A stretch of 32,531 nucleotides of DNA, from the NCBI GenBank assembly GCA_016208805.1, contig JACQXL010000073.1, positions 1 to 32,531 on the forward strand. The letters run 5' to 3'. Positions 28,101 to 31,754 of the stretch are shown here, one piece after another. The position numbers and the translations under genes are program-made. The number at the start of each line of letters is the position of its first letter. The first letter of the stretch is position 1. This DNA comes from Planctomycetota bacterium (GTDB lineage Bacteria > Planctomycetota > MHYJ01 > JACQXL01). The notes beneath the pieces were generated by a model. It made no database searches. It saw only the letters and a list, made by a program, of their open reading frames with translations, and had not been told where the DNA came from.

Positions 28101-31100
28101 GGTTGGCGTGGAATATCCGATTACCTGGACCACAGTAGGACCGATTGCCAATGTGGGCATTCAGGTATCCATAGACCCGGCGCATTCTACATGGGAAACA
28201 CTGGTTACTTCTACTGCTGCCGCGGCTGGTGTCTATACATGGACAGTATTAGACCGTATCTCGGCTACCGCACAAATCCGCGTCCTTGATGCCGCCGATG
28301 CAACCGTCAGGGATGATTCTAATAACGACTTCAGGATTAGGGGTCGGTTCAATGTCGTCTATCCTAATGGCGGTCAGATATTTGTAGTCGGCCAGACTAA
28401 TGTTCCGATTACCTGGACTTCCACCGGCACGATGGATACCGTCAAGATAGAGTATTCCAGGGATGACTTTAATAGCGATATTAATACCATTATTGCCTCA
28501 ACCGAGAATGATGGCAGTTACCCCTGGCCGGTTATTCCTGACGCGATTGTGTCAACCATGGCTGTAAAAATCAGGGTTTCTTCTACCACTGACTACGGCG
28601 CACGAGACGACTCCGACAGCGGATTCAAGATAAGGGGCGATTTAAACGTCCTTGTCCCAAATAACCCGGGTATTGTCTGGACTGTAGGTGAACAGAGAGT
28701 TATCCAGTGGAGCAAGACCGGCTCCATCAGCCAGGTGGAACTAAGATATTCCGATGATAATTTTGGGACTTATAACTCCATAAGTATTACTAATGCCGCG
28801 GCACTCTCTTATACCTGGACCGTGCCGGATGCGATAGGCGTAACCCCCAAGATGAAGATTCGGATTCTGGATGTTGCGGACAGCACGGTCTATGACGACT
28901 CTGATAACGCCTTTAAGATAAAAGGCAATATTACTATCGGTTCGCCTAAGATAAACGATATATTCACGGTCTATCACGCCAGTTATTACCCGACCACGCA
29001 TCCGATTACCTGGACACTAACCGGCACTATAAATAATGTCAAGATAGACTATTCTAAAGATAATTTTGCCACCAGTTGGCCGGTTGTTGCTTCTACTTCT
29101 GGTCCGGCCGGTCTATATAATTGGCCGGTGCCCGATGACATATCGTCAACCGTGCGTATCAGAATATACGATGCGGCTGATTCAACGGTCTATGTTGACT
29201 CGGATACTTTCTATATAAAGGGTAAGTTGTTTGTTACCGCGCCTCTGGCCGGTAATGCTTGGAAGGTCGGCTCTTCGCAGAATATCCAGTGGAACACCAC
29301 GGGTACTATTGCCAGCGTTAAACTTGATTACTTATCGCCGGCAGTGAACGATTGGATTAACATTACACCATCAACTACTAATACCGGTATCTTCGGCTGG
29401 TTGATACCGAATGATATTACCTATAGTAATAATGTTATTGTTCGCGTAATCAATCTATCAGACCCTAATGTTTATACCGATTCCGGTGGCTTTAAGATAA
29501 GAGGCGATTTTATAGTTGCCCAGCCCAACAGCGGTGCAGAAATATGGGAGGTCGCGACCAACCAGGTTATATCCTGGACCACCACCGGCACAATCAATAA
29601 CATAGACCTGCTCTATTCAACCGATAACTTCGGCCCGAATACCTGGACCATCTTCACCAATACGCTCAATAGCAGCCCTTACAACTGGGCTGTGCCTGAT
29701 AATGTTTCAAATAGCGTCCGGGTCAGGGTGCGCGATACCAATGACCCGAATCTGGTCTATGACGATTCCAATAACGACTTTTCTATTGTCGCCCGGATGC
29801 AGGTAACCAAGCCGTCAGCCGGTGAGAAATGGCAGGTGGGTGAAAAATACAGCGTAAAGTGGAAATGTTGGGGAACCGTGCCGAATGTCAAGATTGATTA
29901 TTCTGTTGCGCCGCCGTTCACGGTCTGGAAACCGGTCATCGCGTCATATGTTAACAACGCCAGCAATGACGGGCTGGTAGAAGGTTCATATGAATGGACT
30001 ATACCTGATGATATTTCAGAAACGGTTATTGTCCGTGTGGCGGATACCCGTTATCCATCACTGGTCTATGCCGATTCAGGACAATTCAAGATTAAGGGCG
30101 CTGTCAGAATCACCGCTCCGGTTCTTGATGATGTCTTCTATGTCTATCATCCGACCGCGAACCCGAATCCACATAATATTGTCTTCAGCGTAACCGGCAC
30201 AGGAGTTGGCGCGGTTAAGATACAATATTCCAAAGACAACTTCGCCACCACGCCGACCCTTATCGCAACTATGGCAACGGTTCAGGGTGTTAATACTTAT
30301 CAGTGGCAGGTGGACGATGCGATTGGCATAAATGTCAAAATCAGGGTAGAAAAGGAAACCGACTCCGAGACCATGGTTGATTCTGAATTCTTCATGATTA
30401 AGGGTAAATACACAGTAACCGCTCCGGGACCAGGCGCCTATATCGTCGGCTCTACCACTGCTATCCAGTGGATATCCTCCAGTACCATTTTTAATGTCAA
30501 GTTAGAATACTGGTCGCAGTCGGCCGGGAATTATGTGGTTATCCCCGGTGCCGGCAATATCCCGAACACCGGCTCATATTCCTGGCAGATACCCGACGAC
30601 ATCACCGCGGTTAACAATGTCAAGGTCAAGGTTTCTAATGCCGCTGACTCTTCAAGTTATGACGAAAGCGATGTTTCCTTTAAGATACGCGGCGATTTTG
30701 CCGTCCTGTTCCCTAATGCCGTCATAGACACCCTCCGGGTCGGCGAGGCCACGCCGGTCTCCTGGACCACCACCGGCAACATTCAGTATGTCAAGCTGGA
30801 ATATTCCACTGATGGTGGAACTACCTGGATTGACCCGCCCATAGAATCCAACCTCTTCCCTAACCCAAATACATATATTTGGACTGTGCCGGATGCCATT
30901 ACGACTACCGCCCGCTTCAGGGTGGCTGATGTGGCTGACCCAACCGTCTATGATATCTCTAACAATAACTTCAGGATTATGGGCAAGATTACGGTTAATC
31001 AACCTTCAGGTTCTGGTATTGTCTGGGTGGTCGGCACGAGCCAGAAGATTCGCTGGACCACCACCGCAACTATACCACGGGTTAAAATAGAATGGTCTGA

Positions 31101-31197
31101 AACCGACTTCTCCACGGTTTATTCCAGCACAGAGGTAGATTGTGGTCCGGCCGGCGTCTATGAGTATGACTGGACCATCCCCGGCCGGCGTCTATGA
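10165..31197 (+). CDS. Giant exported LamG/Ig-like repeat protein (continues beyond a frame break)
   Basis: 7,010 residues before a stop that is caused by a 34-bp duplication; the protein really continues to the window end (more than 7,400 residues). Residues about 16-33 form an N-terminal signal or anchor helix. Three concanavalin/LamG jellyrolls follow (about 173-410, 540-1112, 1160-1365); the second is split by a seven-bladed propeller-like insert (686-1015). From residue 1554 on come back-to-back Ig-like domains of about 95-100 residues. They resemble the Kre9/KNH family: a start such as VxxPNGGExWxVG, then ITWTTTGTI, VKIEYS, YxWTVPDAIS, VRVxDxxD and the linker FKIKG/RG. I count 55 up to this stop and 59 to the window end. 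No cleavage, amyloid or sorting signal is seen, and the C-terminus is missing. A surface adhesin or sheath role is inferred from the architecture. The ATG is the only in-frame start codon before the membrane segment. Confidence 0.9.
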   Translation: MRNEPQIKLGGWRAVKFIGLAAGIVFIAFLLAYTASQNWHFVDPATDYVLDSTTDTISGLPNIELVTPSSIARLTLHPGRTYTAETKSGGDYNFDSGLYGSYLTATVPEKVVRLANSANGGYGNFDPAAGLASGSFLSRIFDSTVAGSNWTNIGWTDKRSETAEASAALTATISALYRFNTAPGIIADSGTYANTLANSGAALSGVQPNDANGEGLYNQSGYFNGASYLSRADAGSTNLNFGQDSFSMECWVKTSMTGKGPIINKRAAVITGTLGWEIGLNYDDTPANAGKPYLAIILQDYDVELSQAANFPQYLSAGRPVNDNQWHHIAAYRQIDQIAIYVDGIFQGKSGLDNPAANVNNAATMYIGWATETYEGTTTNYYYTGKLDELILYKGRVLTESEIFSRYERGLGVKFRVRASDTATSGWTDAVPAWSGEIINSSTTPSSVTTVSGRYFQYQAVLESRNRGATPMLTQVAVSGPASPADKTDDGSQSVEFDPEQIYTNPWGTSRRTMTVYRTDYISVKPRTDLTAARAGTEDGITALWRLEGNTTDLAGGDNPAILMNSPVYSTTVVALSPSNTNSIQLDGVNQYLTAAHSANIAFKYDHTLEAWIYPTVALDASGLPSQLAPAMTILDKGGYKVWWDNKSGKMLYELQDVTAKGVWQKDNLFKNATANFQSATPYFSELIQCMAVYRGKLYVGVSGNFVATTTTNGEARIYVYDGKTWELAYDPVPLGALLDYERVLCMTVAYDRLYCGLGITIDDGDLAIFDGTNWTMNYGLDAADYEGVYSLGTWKDGGTEYLYAGVGYSGNDADVYYINSAGTWTQVANNLGNDDAVTSLYVFKNKLYIGTGLDRDEAIVYRYDTPPTVATAPVTVYNPSATEALENVQCMTEYNGKIYVGFDGNAAGDADYAVSDSGDSGTWTLYKYNQIGGVGTFEGIYTMFTYDGKLYAGLGTSAGDCQLWYTTDGTGWTRDDDLYGIAGGYRTIKSQAEYMGRLYLGFGSALYNATTSIAITAGEPYDLFYLQSKGYIASTMNSFNVNTWYHIQAAYDRSVNRKMYLRISDTGGLIEENTVRANMILNASSVPLYIGADRQYGRYFRGLIDEVGLFNTAYIGAHQGPAYYESGEIAAPNNGYVRWNNIAWGEQERYGDELTAESGVEMAGLWHLNNNTIDEFGSTTDPANTLLDFTAGAKFGGYAGWFNGTNNKIAVWDGAAYNWTSAGLTVEAWVKNSTMLPQSIVAKGAGTTLEFRLYIENDYRPAFWVSSGGSGKSPLAYGPVARTVTDNRWHHIVGVYDGTSVKVFVDGESGGSVSYSGTVYNGADAVWIGSDQEGEWYYTGVIDEVAIYRRPLQSAEVLSRYQKGVTSLKLRVSVRDGGGYGSWVGPNDTDSDFKIGQSEVISGTTGLVGRAIKYRAEFTTANPLYPARFDLLKLAHQPYYSNQSPWVSNSSGWGYTGLAGFFETRGSGSATVDNVRYQISHPANPAEWWWYNAGWQIATSSVMSSTWQTINDNIYTFDPDGAPQSGNFYFKAFLVSNGIEYVALDEVKVADQSVTVTYPNGGEQWALGEQRQFQWSKKGAVTAVKIELARNGLGGSWEVITDTVDAAAGVYTWTVTSPVSTTCYARITSLQDASVWDTSNAQFEIKEVSGKSITIGSPSAGDNWIAEDPHSITWTTLGGVGNVTIQYSKSGNFDDTKTLVTGIPNTTTIYNWTPVSSDISSAAGGKIRIMEDDGSPTTDSNAFFVKAGFNITVPNTYPISWVVGTNQTIQWFTKGDSGDVKLEYSRDDFNSDINIITPAISNSPGAGSYVWTPIPITTTLGAAYNVKVRIKTLDATKPPAEDKSDNGFKICGSITVGQPNGGETLYVNDMGNVITWTKVGNIVNYQIRYSTNGGTSWPYNIVASTGGTDLGGGVRGFTWEPIPDTISPDCRVKITDADDGPFYEVLDTSNANFTIKGKLALTTHPGQASGQEFVIDSTTPISWNTVGTIPNVNVWYIDDFGSVKITGPISNTGGILWTITDDLNPDPNSNVRVWVENADDTTVKSQSLNAFKIKGEITVGKPVGGDTYLAYHSSYQTTTYSITWTVTGSIPFVRLEYSTTGEFGAYSTVAPPAPVIIACGATGTYNYTWQVPSVLSVACRVKVSDSADTAVYGLSQPTDFTVKGKLEVTAPISSDIWAVGDTDKIIKFKVTGNIGDARIEYLDNTSTWQPITTSFPATAGIENSYQWSSGVADVITTTARIRVRPVIAERADPSESPLFTIKTNINVYKPALNDSVYVYHPTYQPTKYPITYTYTGTVTNVKFQYSANGDAGPWTDIGTGFTNGDGTGQYNWEVPNVITSTAKVKVLDNDANHPAAEGKSQQFLIKGRLIVAYPSAGDAVTYQDNIAISWTAVGSFTPVKIEYYDGTSWVTPEITSSAASVSGTNNSYPWNIPDKDSDTCKIRVSSTDWQNISAEGGVFRIKGKVQVTTPAGGEVYVIGQNPVISGTKSTSVSAIKLEYYNDGSVSPGWETVVTSYAVAPLTTWSYSGWTVPDKISADPFSPAAKIRITDVTVAGYSDVTSTSNSFKVIGSFTITYPDAVATWGVGEPRPITWTTNGSISKVNIQWSINGVTWTNFVTNYDNNGNGTTAIGITVPDAITNTFRVRVAANTDSTVYKDSPNFVVKGRFLMTQPISTTKWLVNNQEDIKWDVWGTISKVNIYYWNQTIPDWVSITTNAPATNTVTTGQYLWTIPNLIRDDIKVKVENVDDTSVVRESDPFKIRGKVHIDVPNGGQVYYVYDTVDQPTKSPIQFTITGSITTALNLEYSIDDAVWNPIATTTVASAGVYTYQWEVPGTVPTNICKTVKVRIVDTAVEGEIDPSDANFEIRGKIFVTGPITTTVWAVGEIGNSIVWTSVGNIGSVTLQYLKDITWTNITTVASNDGTNNYLWSAGVANAISSAAKIRVVPDPAFDRASPAESPAFSIKSTITVGSPMANAVLLVDSTTPITWTYTGTVSKVNIEFNINEEVTWTAVATADTAGNGTGSYDWKVPNAISTNVNIRISDADAGHPAGTVEGPTFNIKGKLTVGAPISTSEWTTGESRAITWTANGGPFNIKLELSTDDGLSWEATPIVASYGSVSGTNTYTWNPVWDRVSSKCRIRISPTQTWQSISDVSPQFKIKGLLTVTAPSMAGQSGYLTIGQNPSITGTKSTAVTSIKIEYYNDSAIPGWETLIASHGVGVGTTWSYGLWTVPDKISADPLSPAAKIRVTDVTDAGITCSSESGTFKVCGSFTVTYPPALTVWLVGESRPITWTTNGSINNVNVQWSKDGGSNWTTFSNGTNVSNNGNGTTALTITVPDAIANTFKVRVVASGDSTVWASSPNIEVKGRLQITAPIATTIWRVGNQEYITWDVWGTISKVNIYYWNQTIPDWVSITTNAPATNTPTTGQYLWTIPNLIRDDFKVKVENVDDSSVVRESDPFKIRGKVQVNNPNGAEVYYVYDSVDQTTKYPITYTVTGAISQVKIEYLQSGITWTLISTTNATGLWMWEVPGAAADICKAVRVRVTDNINSDTADDSNADFEIRGKIFVTGPITTTVWAVGEIGNSIVWTSVGNIGSVTLQYLKAGSWYDITTVASNDGINSYLWVAPGVADAISTAAKVRVKPDETFDRANIAESPAFTIKTTITIGKPTAGESLFVDNTYTITWTYTGTVSQVKIEYNKNDEVTWTQVALVTASQKFYDWQVPDAISDNVNIRISDNDAGHPPATVESGQFYIKGQVTVGAPAFGAEWTYNESRNITWTANGGPFDVRIELSTNNGGSWEATPIVASYGSVSGTNTYPWNPVWDRVSAQCKVRVKSTGDLQNISDESEVFKIKGQLQIGYPAGGEVFVVNSSPTITGTKSTAVRYIKIECDYDDTAPGDWVTLAASYDVGAGTTWSYGGWTVLDRISANPLGPAARIRVTDVTDASITNVIATSNNFKVIGGFTVTYPTAGTTWLVGESRPITWTTNGAINAVNVQWSKDGGSNWTTFSNGANVPNNGNGTTALTITVPDAITNTFKVRVVAFSDDTVWAASPNIEVKGRLQITQPISTTKWLVDNQEEIKWDVYGSVSSVNIDYRTGLLQPWVSITTTAPATYTSGAGRYGWTIPNVIGDTLQVRVVQSNDSAVESISAQYLKIRGKVQINNPNNGTEVYYPYDAVYQTTKYPITYTVTGSVSQVRLEYCPDGVAGPWTQITLVDTPVSGTSTYLWEVPGALTDIKKTVRVQIVDTTADGESDYSDANFEIRGRVTVTSPDASATWAVGETGRTINWDGVGNIGNVTLEYLKGVSWYSIATVASSNGPNSYLWNAGTPPYVADAISTAAKIRIVPDPAFGRAITDDSDPFTIKSTLMLGKPTAGESLYVDNSYTITWTYTGTVTNVKLEYNINDEVTWTNIATVSAGAVGQGSYDWTVPNAISSNVNLRISDADAGHPAATVEGVQFFIKGQITIGSPALDAEWTKGESRAITWTANGGPFPVKIELSTNNGGSWEATPILGAYTSVSGTNSWTWNPVWDRVSSQCKIKISSTDGWQNISGLSNSFKIKGTVTVGYPAGGETFVVNNNPTITGTKSGAVTAFKIEVDYDDTAPGDWVTLAASYAVVSGSATWSYGGWTVLDRISANPLSPAARIRVTDVTDASITNIIAISNNFKVKGAISVSSPAFPDEWLVGSSQTITWSATGSVSPVNIYYSTDDFATITKTIATNVLAGSGTRIYTWPAVADNITSGYTVKVKVCASNDQDDVKGVSSIFKIKGAIEVREPSNPGIELEVGSAYTITWRTTGQPKNVRIVYYTDIIPETEIVASTPATYVPIAGVTYEGRYPNWVVPPAVSKQARIKIYDKDDNTVYDISDNVFRIKAKITVTSPNTGNEVGIVGADPGLSISWAITGTATNVKLEYTVNNGLTWTNIATVDAGATPYNWVIPDVTGIISNNCRVRVTDADAGETDILDISDNLFRIRGKLNLDTPNVAADFEVGDTVVFQWTATGPIAQVNILYSTDDFATVTKTLFSGLASGSGTKTQNWTIPNDFADLTTSRIIRFKVVDSSDSAVYDNSDAMFKIKGKFQVIDPNSSNLTWLVGELRTITWTTTGKIASVNVQYSKDGTTNWTTFSNGSGVPDNAAGSGLGTTALIVTVPDAISPTFRVRVVNQVDTAVADPCDYDIRIRGRLQIYDPIATTKWLVSNQEFIRWNVYGSIPTVNIEYQDALVPGWIPITTSAPATNTPTTGQYLWAIPNFIKDSVQVRVVQSDDAAVFSESAQFKIRGKVRIDTPNGGETYYPYDAVYQTTKYPITYTVTGSVSQVRLEYCPDGVAGPWTVIALINPPSAGTYTYMWEVPGALNDIKETVRVQIVDTMANGESDYSDNPFKIKGIMQVSEPPDADGVWEVGQSGTILWSVVGAVGDVTLQYLQPADGFWYDIASVSTTSGANSYVWGSVADAITSTARVRVKPVISTKADIAVSNPFKIKGRVLVTAPTLGYVAKVGESCPISWVISGTMNTVTLQYKVGIDAWQDITTVPAGLLGGTYNGWTTPDRISTNVRVRVFDTSVPEAFDDSDQFEIRGKLHLDYPSDSGLPDWVIFGTYPITWTAYGTINQVELRYDLNNGNGPDGNPDTGDEYLNVITTTASGALTHDYYWTVPDIASANTRIRVVDVTNSAVKDESDYPFRIAGTITVEYPGTGNVFTVGDPIVITGTKSSGVTQADIQYWNGNLSQYVSVAISASIGTGLTWSYNWIAPDCLMGDLRIKAIFSEDTTIFDIGDQFRVKGNLTLGRPNGNEVFTVGTTEPITWTMMGSIINVNLYYSLDNFVSSSRTIATDLSAVAGSYNWPVPDDITAGYSVKIRITDSAYEIGTYDDSNNPFKIRGKTEVQPITWTVTGSIQKVRLTYTYGEPDGRTTEIEITPDTAGTTTGNTGVYLWTVPNLITSKARIKVYDKNDNNTWDESDNTFKTRGNITVGSPNGNEAWLVGVEYPITWTTVGPIANVGIQVSIDPAHSTWETLVTSTAAAAGVYTWTVLDRISATAQIRVLDAADATVRDDSNNDFRIRGRFNVVYPNGGQIFVVGQTNVPITWTSTGTMDTVKIEYSRDDFNSDINTIIASTENDGSYPWPVIPDAIVSTMAVKIRVSSTTDYGARDDSDSGFKIRGDLNVLVPNNPGIVWTVGEQRVIQWSKTGSISQVELRYSDDNFGTYNSISITNAAALSYTWTVPDAIGVTPKMKIRILDVADSTVYDDSDNAFKIKGNITIGSPKINDIFTVYHASYYPTTHPITWTLTGTINNVKIDYSKDNFATSWPVVASTSGPAGLYNWPVPDDISSTVRIRIYDAADSTVYVDSDTFYIKGKLFVTAPLAGNAWKVGSSQNIQWNTTGTIASVKLDYLSPAVNDWINITPSTTNTGIFGWLIPNDITYSNNVIVRVINLSDPNVYTDSGGFKIRGDFIVAQPNSGAEIWEVATNQVISWTTTGTINNIDLLYSTDNFGPNTWTIFTNTLNSSPYNWAVPDNVSNSVRVRVRDTNDPNLVYDDSNNDFSIVARMQVTKPSAGEKWQVGEKYSVKWKCWGTVPNVKIDYSVAPPFTVWKPVIASYVNNASNDGLVEGSYEWTIPDDISETVIVRVADTRYPSLVYADSGQFKIKGAVRITAPVLDDVFYVYHPTANPNPHNIVFSVTGTGVGAVKIQYSKDNFATTPTLIATMATVQGVNTYQWQVDDAIGINVKIRVEKETDSETMVDSEFFMIKGKYTVTAPGPGAYIVGSTTAIQWISSSTIFNVKLEYWSQSAGNYVVIPGAGNIPNTGSYSWQIPDDITAVNNVKVKVSNAADSSSYDESDVSFKIRGDFAVLFPNAVIDTLRVGEATPVSWTTTGNIQYVKLEYSTDGGTTWIDPPIESNLFPNPNTYIWTVPDAITTTARFRVADVADPTVYDISNNNFRIMGKITVNQPSGSGIVWVVGTSQKIRWTTTATIPRVKIEWSETDFSTVYSSTEVDCGPAGVYEYDWTIPGRRL
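10681..11394 (+). other. LamG-like jellyroll domain 1
   Basis: Residues 173-410 of the giant protein. Typical landmarks are ALYRFN, SGYFNGASYLS, FSMECWVKT, WHHIAAYRQIDQIAIYVDG and GKLDELILYKGRVLTESEI. Such domains usually bind carbohydrate or protein ligands. Confidence 0.85.
11782..13500 (+). other. LamG-like domain 2 split by an insertion
   Basis: Residues 540-1112. The first half has ALWRLEGN, IQLDGVNQYLTAAHS and HTLEAWIYP; the second half resumes with WYHIQAAYDRSVNRKMYLRI and GLIDEVGLFN. The middle (12220-13209) is a different fold. Confidence 0.8.
12220..13209 (+). other. Seven-bladed beta-propeller-like insert
   Basis: Residues 686-1015 contain seven repeats of about 47 residues with the pattern (I/V)xxMxxYxGKLYxGxG...xxxYDGxTW, for example IQCMAVYRGKLYVGVSG, VTSLYVFKNKLYIGTG, IYTMFTYDGKLYAGLG and IKSQAEYMGRLYLGFG. 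Seven such units suggest a closed propeller set in a loop of LamG 2. Blades 1-4 look richer in A and T than the flanks, which hints at separate acquisition. Confidence 0.7.
13642..14259 (+). other. LamG-like jellyroll domain 3
   Basis: Residues 1160-1365. Landmarks are GLWHLNNNTIDEFG, GWFNGTNNKIAV, LTVEAWVKN, WHHIVGVYDGTSVKVFVDG and GVIDEVAIYRRPLQSAEVLSRY. Confidence 0.85.
16333..18453 (+). repeat. Seven-domain superunit 1 (A-G)
   Basis: 2,121 bp holding domains 6-12. The types, recognisable in later units, are A (long YHSSYQTTTYSITW insert), B (VADVI...RVRPVIAERAD), C (LDNDANHPA), D (SVSGTNNSYPWNIPD), E (GQNPVISGTKST), F (VGEPRPITWTTNG) and G (VNNQEDIKWDVWG). Confidence 0.85.
18454..20559 (+). 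repeat. Seven-domain superunit 2 (A-G)
   Basis: 2,106 bp, domains 13-19, same order. A stretch of about 124 bp at 18755-18878 is identical to 20843-20966 in unit 3, and domain G is nearly identical to domain G of unit 1 (from 18231 and from 20337), which points to recent duplication or gene conversion. Confidence 0.9.
20560..22641 (+). repeat. Seven-domain superunit 3 (A-G)
   Basis: 2,082 bp, domains 20-26, same order of types as units 1 and 2. Confidence 0.9.
22642..24177 (+). repeat. Partial superunit 4 (A-E)
   Basis: Domains 27-31 repeat types A-E. D carries WEATPILGAYTSVSGTNSW and E carries NNNPTITGTKSG. Types F and G are replaced by four unrelated singletons (24178-25398). Confidence 0.85.
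25399..27504 (+). repeat. Permuted superunit (F-G-A-B-x-x-E)
   Basis: 2,106 bp, the same length as unit 2, with domains 36-42. F, G, A and B are clear and E is recognisable (VGDPIVITGTKSS). The domains in the C and D places are strongly diverged. It resumes at F, the type at which unit 4 stopped. Confidence 0.75.
27799..28059 (+). other. Shortened Ig-like domain 44
   Basis: This domain begins KTEVQPITWTVTG and lacks the usual PNGGExWxVG segment; about 15 residues are missing between the first strand and the ITWT strand. The frame is kept. Confidence 0.7.
31041..31181 (+). repeat. 141-bp exact repeat, internal copy
   Basis: Identical to the last 141 bases of the window (32391-32531), 1,350 bp apart. 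The first mismatch upstream is G at 31040 against C at 32390. It lies in domain 55 and ends at the first 34-bp duplication. Confidence 0.95.
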
Positions 31198-31214
31198 GTA
31201 TGACTGGACCATCC
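31147..31214 (+). repeat. 34-bp exact tandem duplication
   Basis: Units 31147-31180 and 31181-31214 are identical. 34 is not a multiple of three, so the giant gene shifts frame and stops at 31195-31197. Removing one unit restores the domain 55 sequence YEYDWTIPMAMLRP. Confidence 0.95.
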
Positions 31215-31663
31215 CGATGGCAATGCTCAGACCCCATTCCAACTGGAAGGTCAGGATTTCGGATATCAGATATCCGTATCCGGCGGTATATGATGATTCT
31301 AATAACGGCTTCAAACTCCGGGGTGATTTCGCCTGGCTCAATCCAGTCGGTAACGAAATATGGGCTGTCGGCGACCCCAGAACCATCTCCTGGACCACCA
31401 CCGGTCCAATCAATAACGTCAAGCTCCAATATACCAGAGACAACTGGGGTAGCGTTCGTAACATCCTGACCAATGCAGATACCAATGATACGATGGCAAA
31501 TGACGGATATTATAACTGGTCTGTGCCTGACTTCATCACCACGGATATCAGGGTAACGTTAAAGATTACCGATGCCAATGACCCGACGGTCTATAAACTT
31601 ACTCCGATAATCTCACCAAACACCGGGACACTCAAGATTCGCGGTACACGGATATCAGGGTAA
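31198..31663 (+). CDS. Giant protein continuation, shifted-frame fragment (domains 55-56)
   Basis: After the 34-bp duplication the Ig-like sequence continues in another frame: VRISDIRYPYPAVYDDSNNGFKLRG, then a full domain 56 (VGNEIWAVGDPRTISWTTTG ... FITTDIRVTLKITDAND). It ends at a TAA (31661-31663) created by the 107-bp duplication. There is no sign of an independent start; it is part of the same gene, or of a split gene if the duplications are real. Confidence 0.8.
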
Positions 31664-31754
31664 CGTTAAAGATTACCGATGCCAATGACCCGACGGTCTA
31701 TAAACTTACTCCGATAATCTCACCAAACACCGGGACACTCAAGATTCGCGGTAC
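31541..31754 (+). repeat. 107-bp exact tandem duplication
   Basis: Units 31541-31647 and 31648-31754 are identical. 107 leaves a remainder of 2 on division by three. With the 34-bp duplication (remainder 1) the total is 141 bp, or 47 codons, so the original frame returns. Confidence 0.95.
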
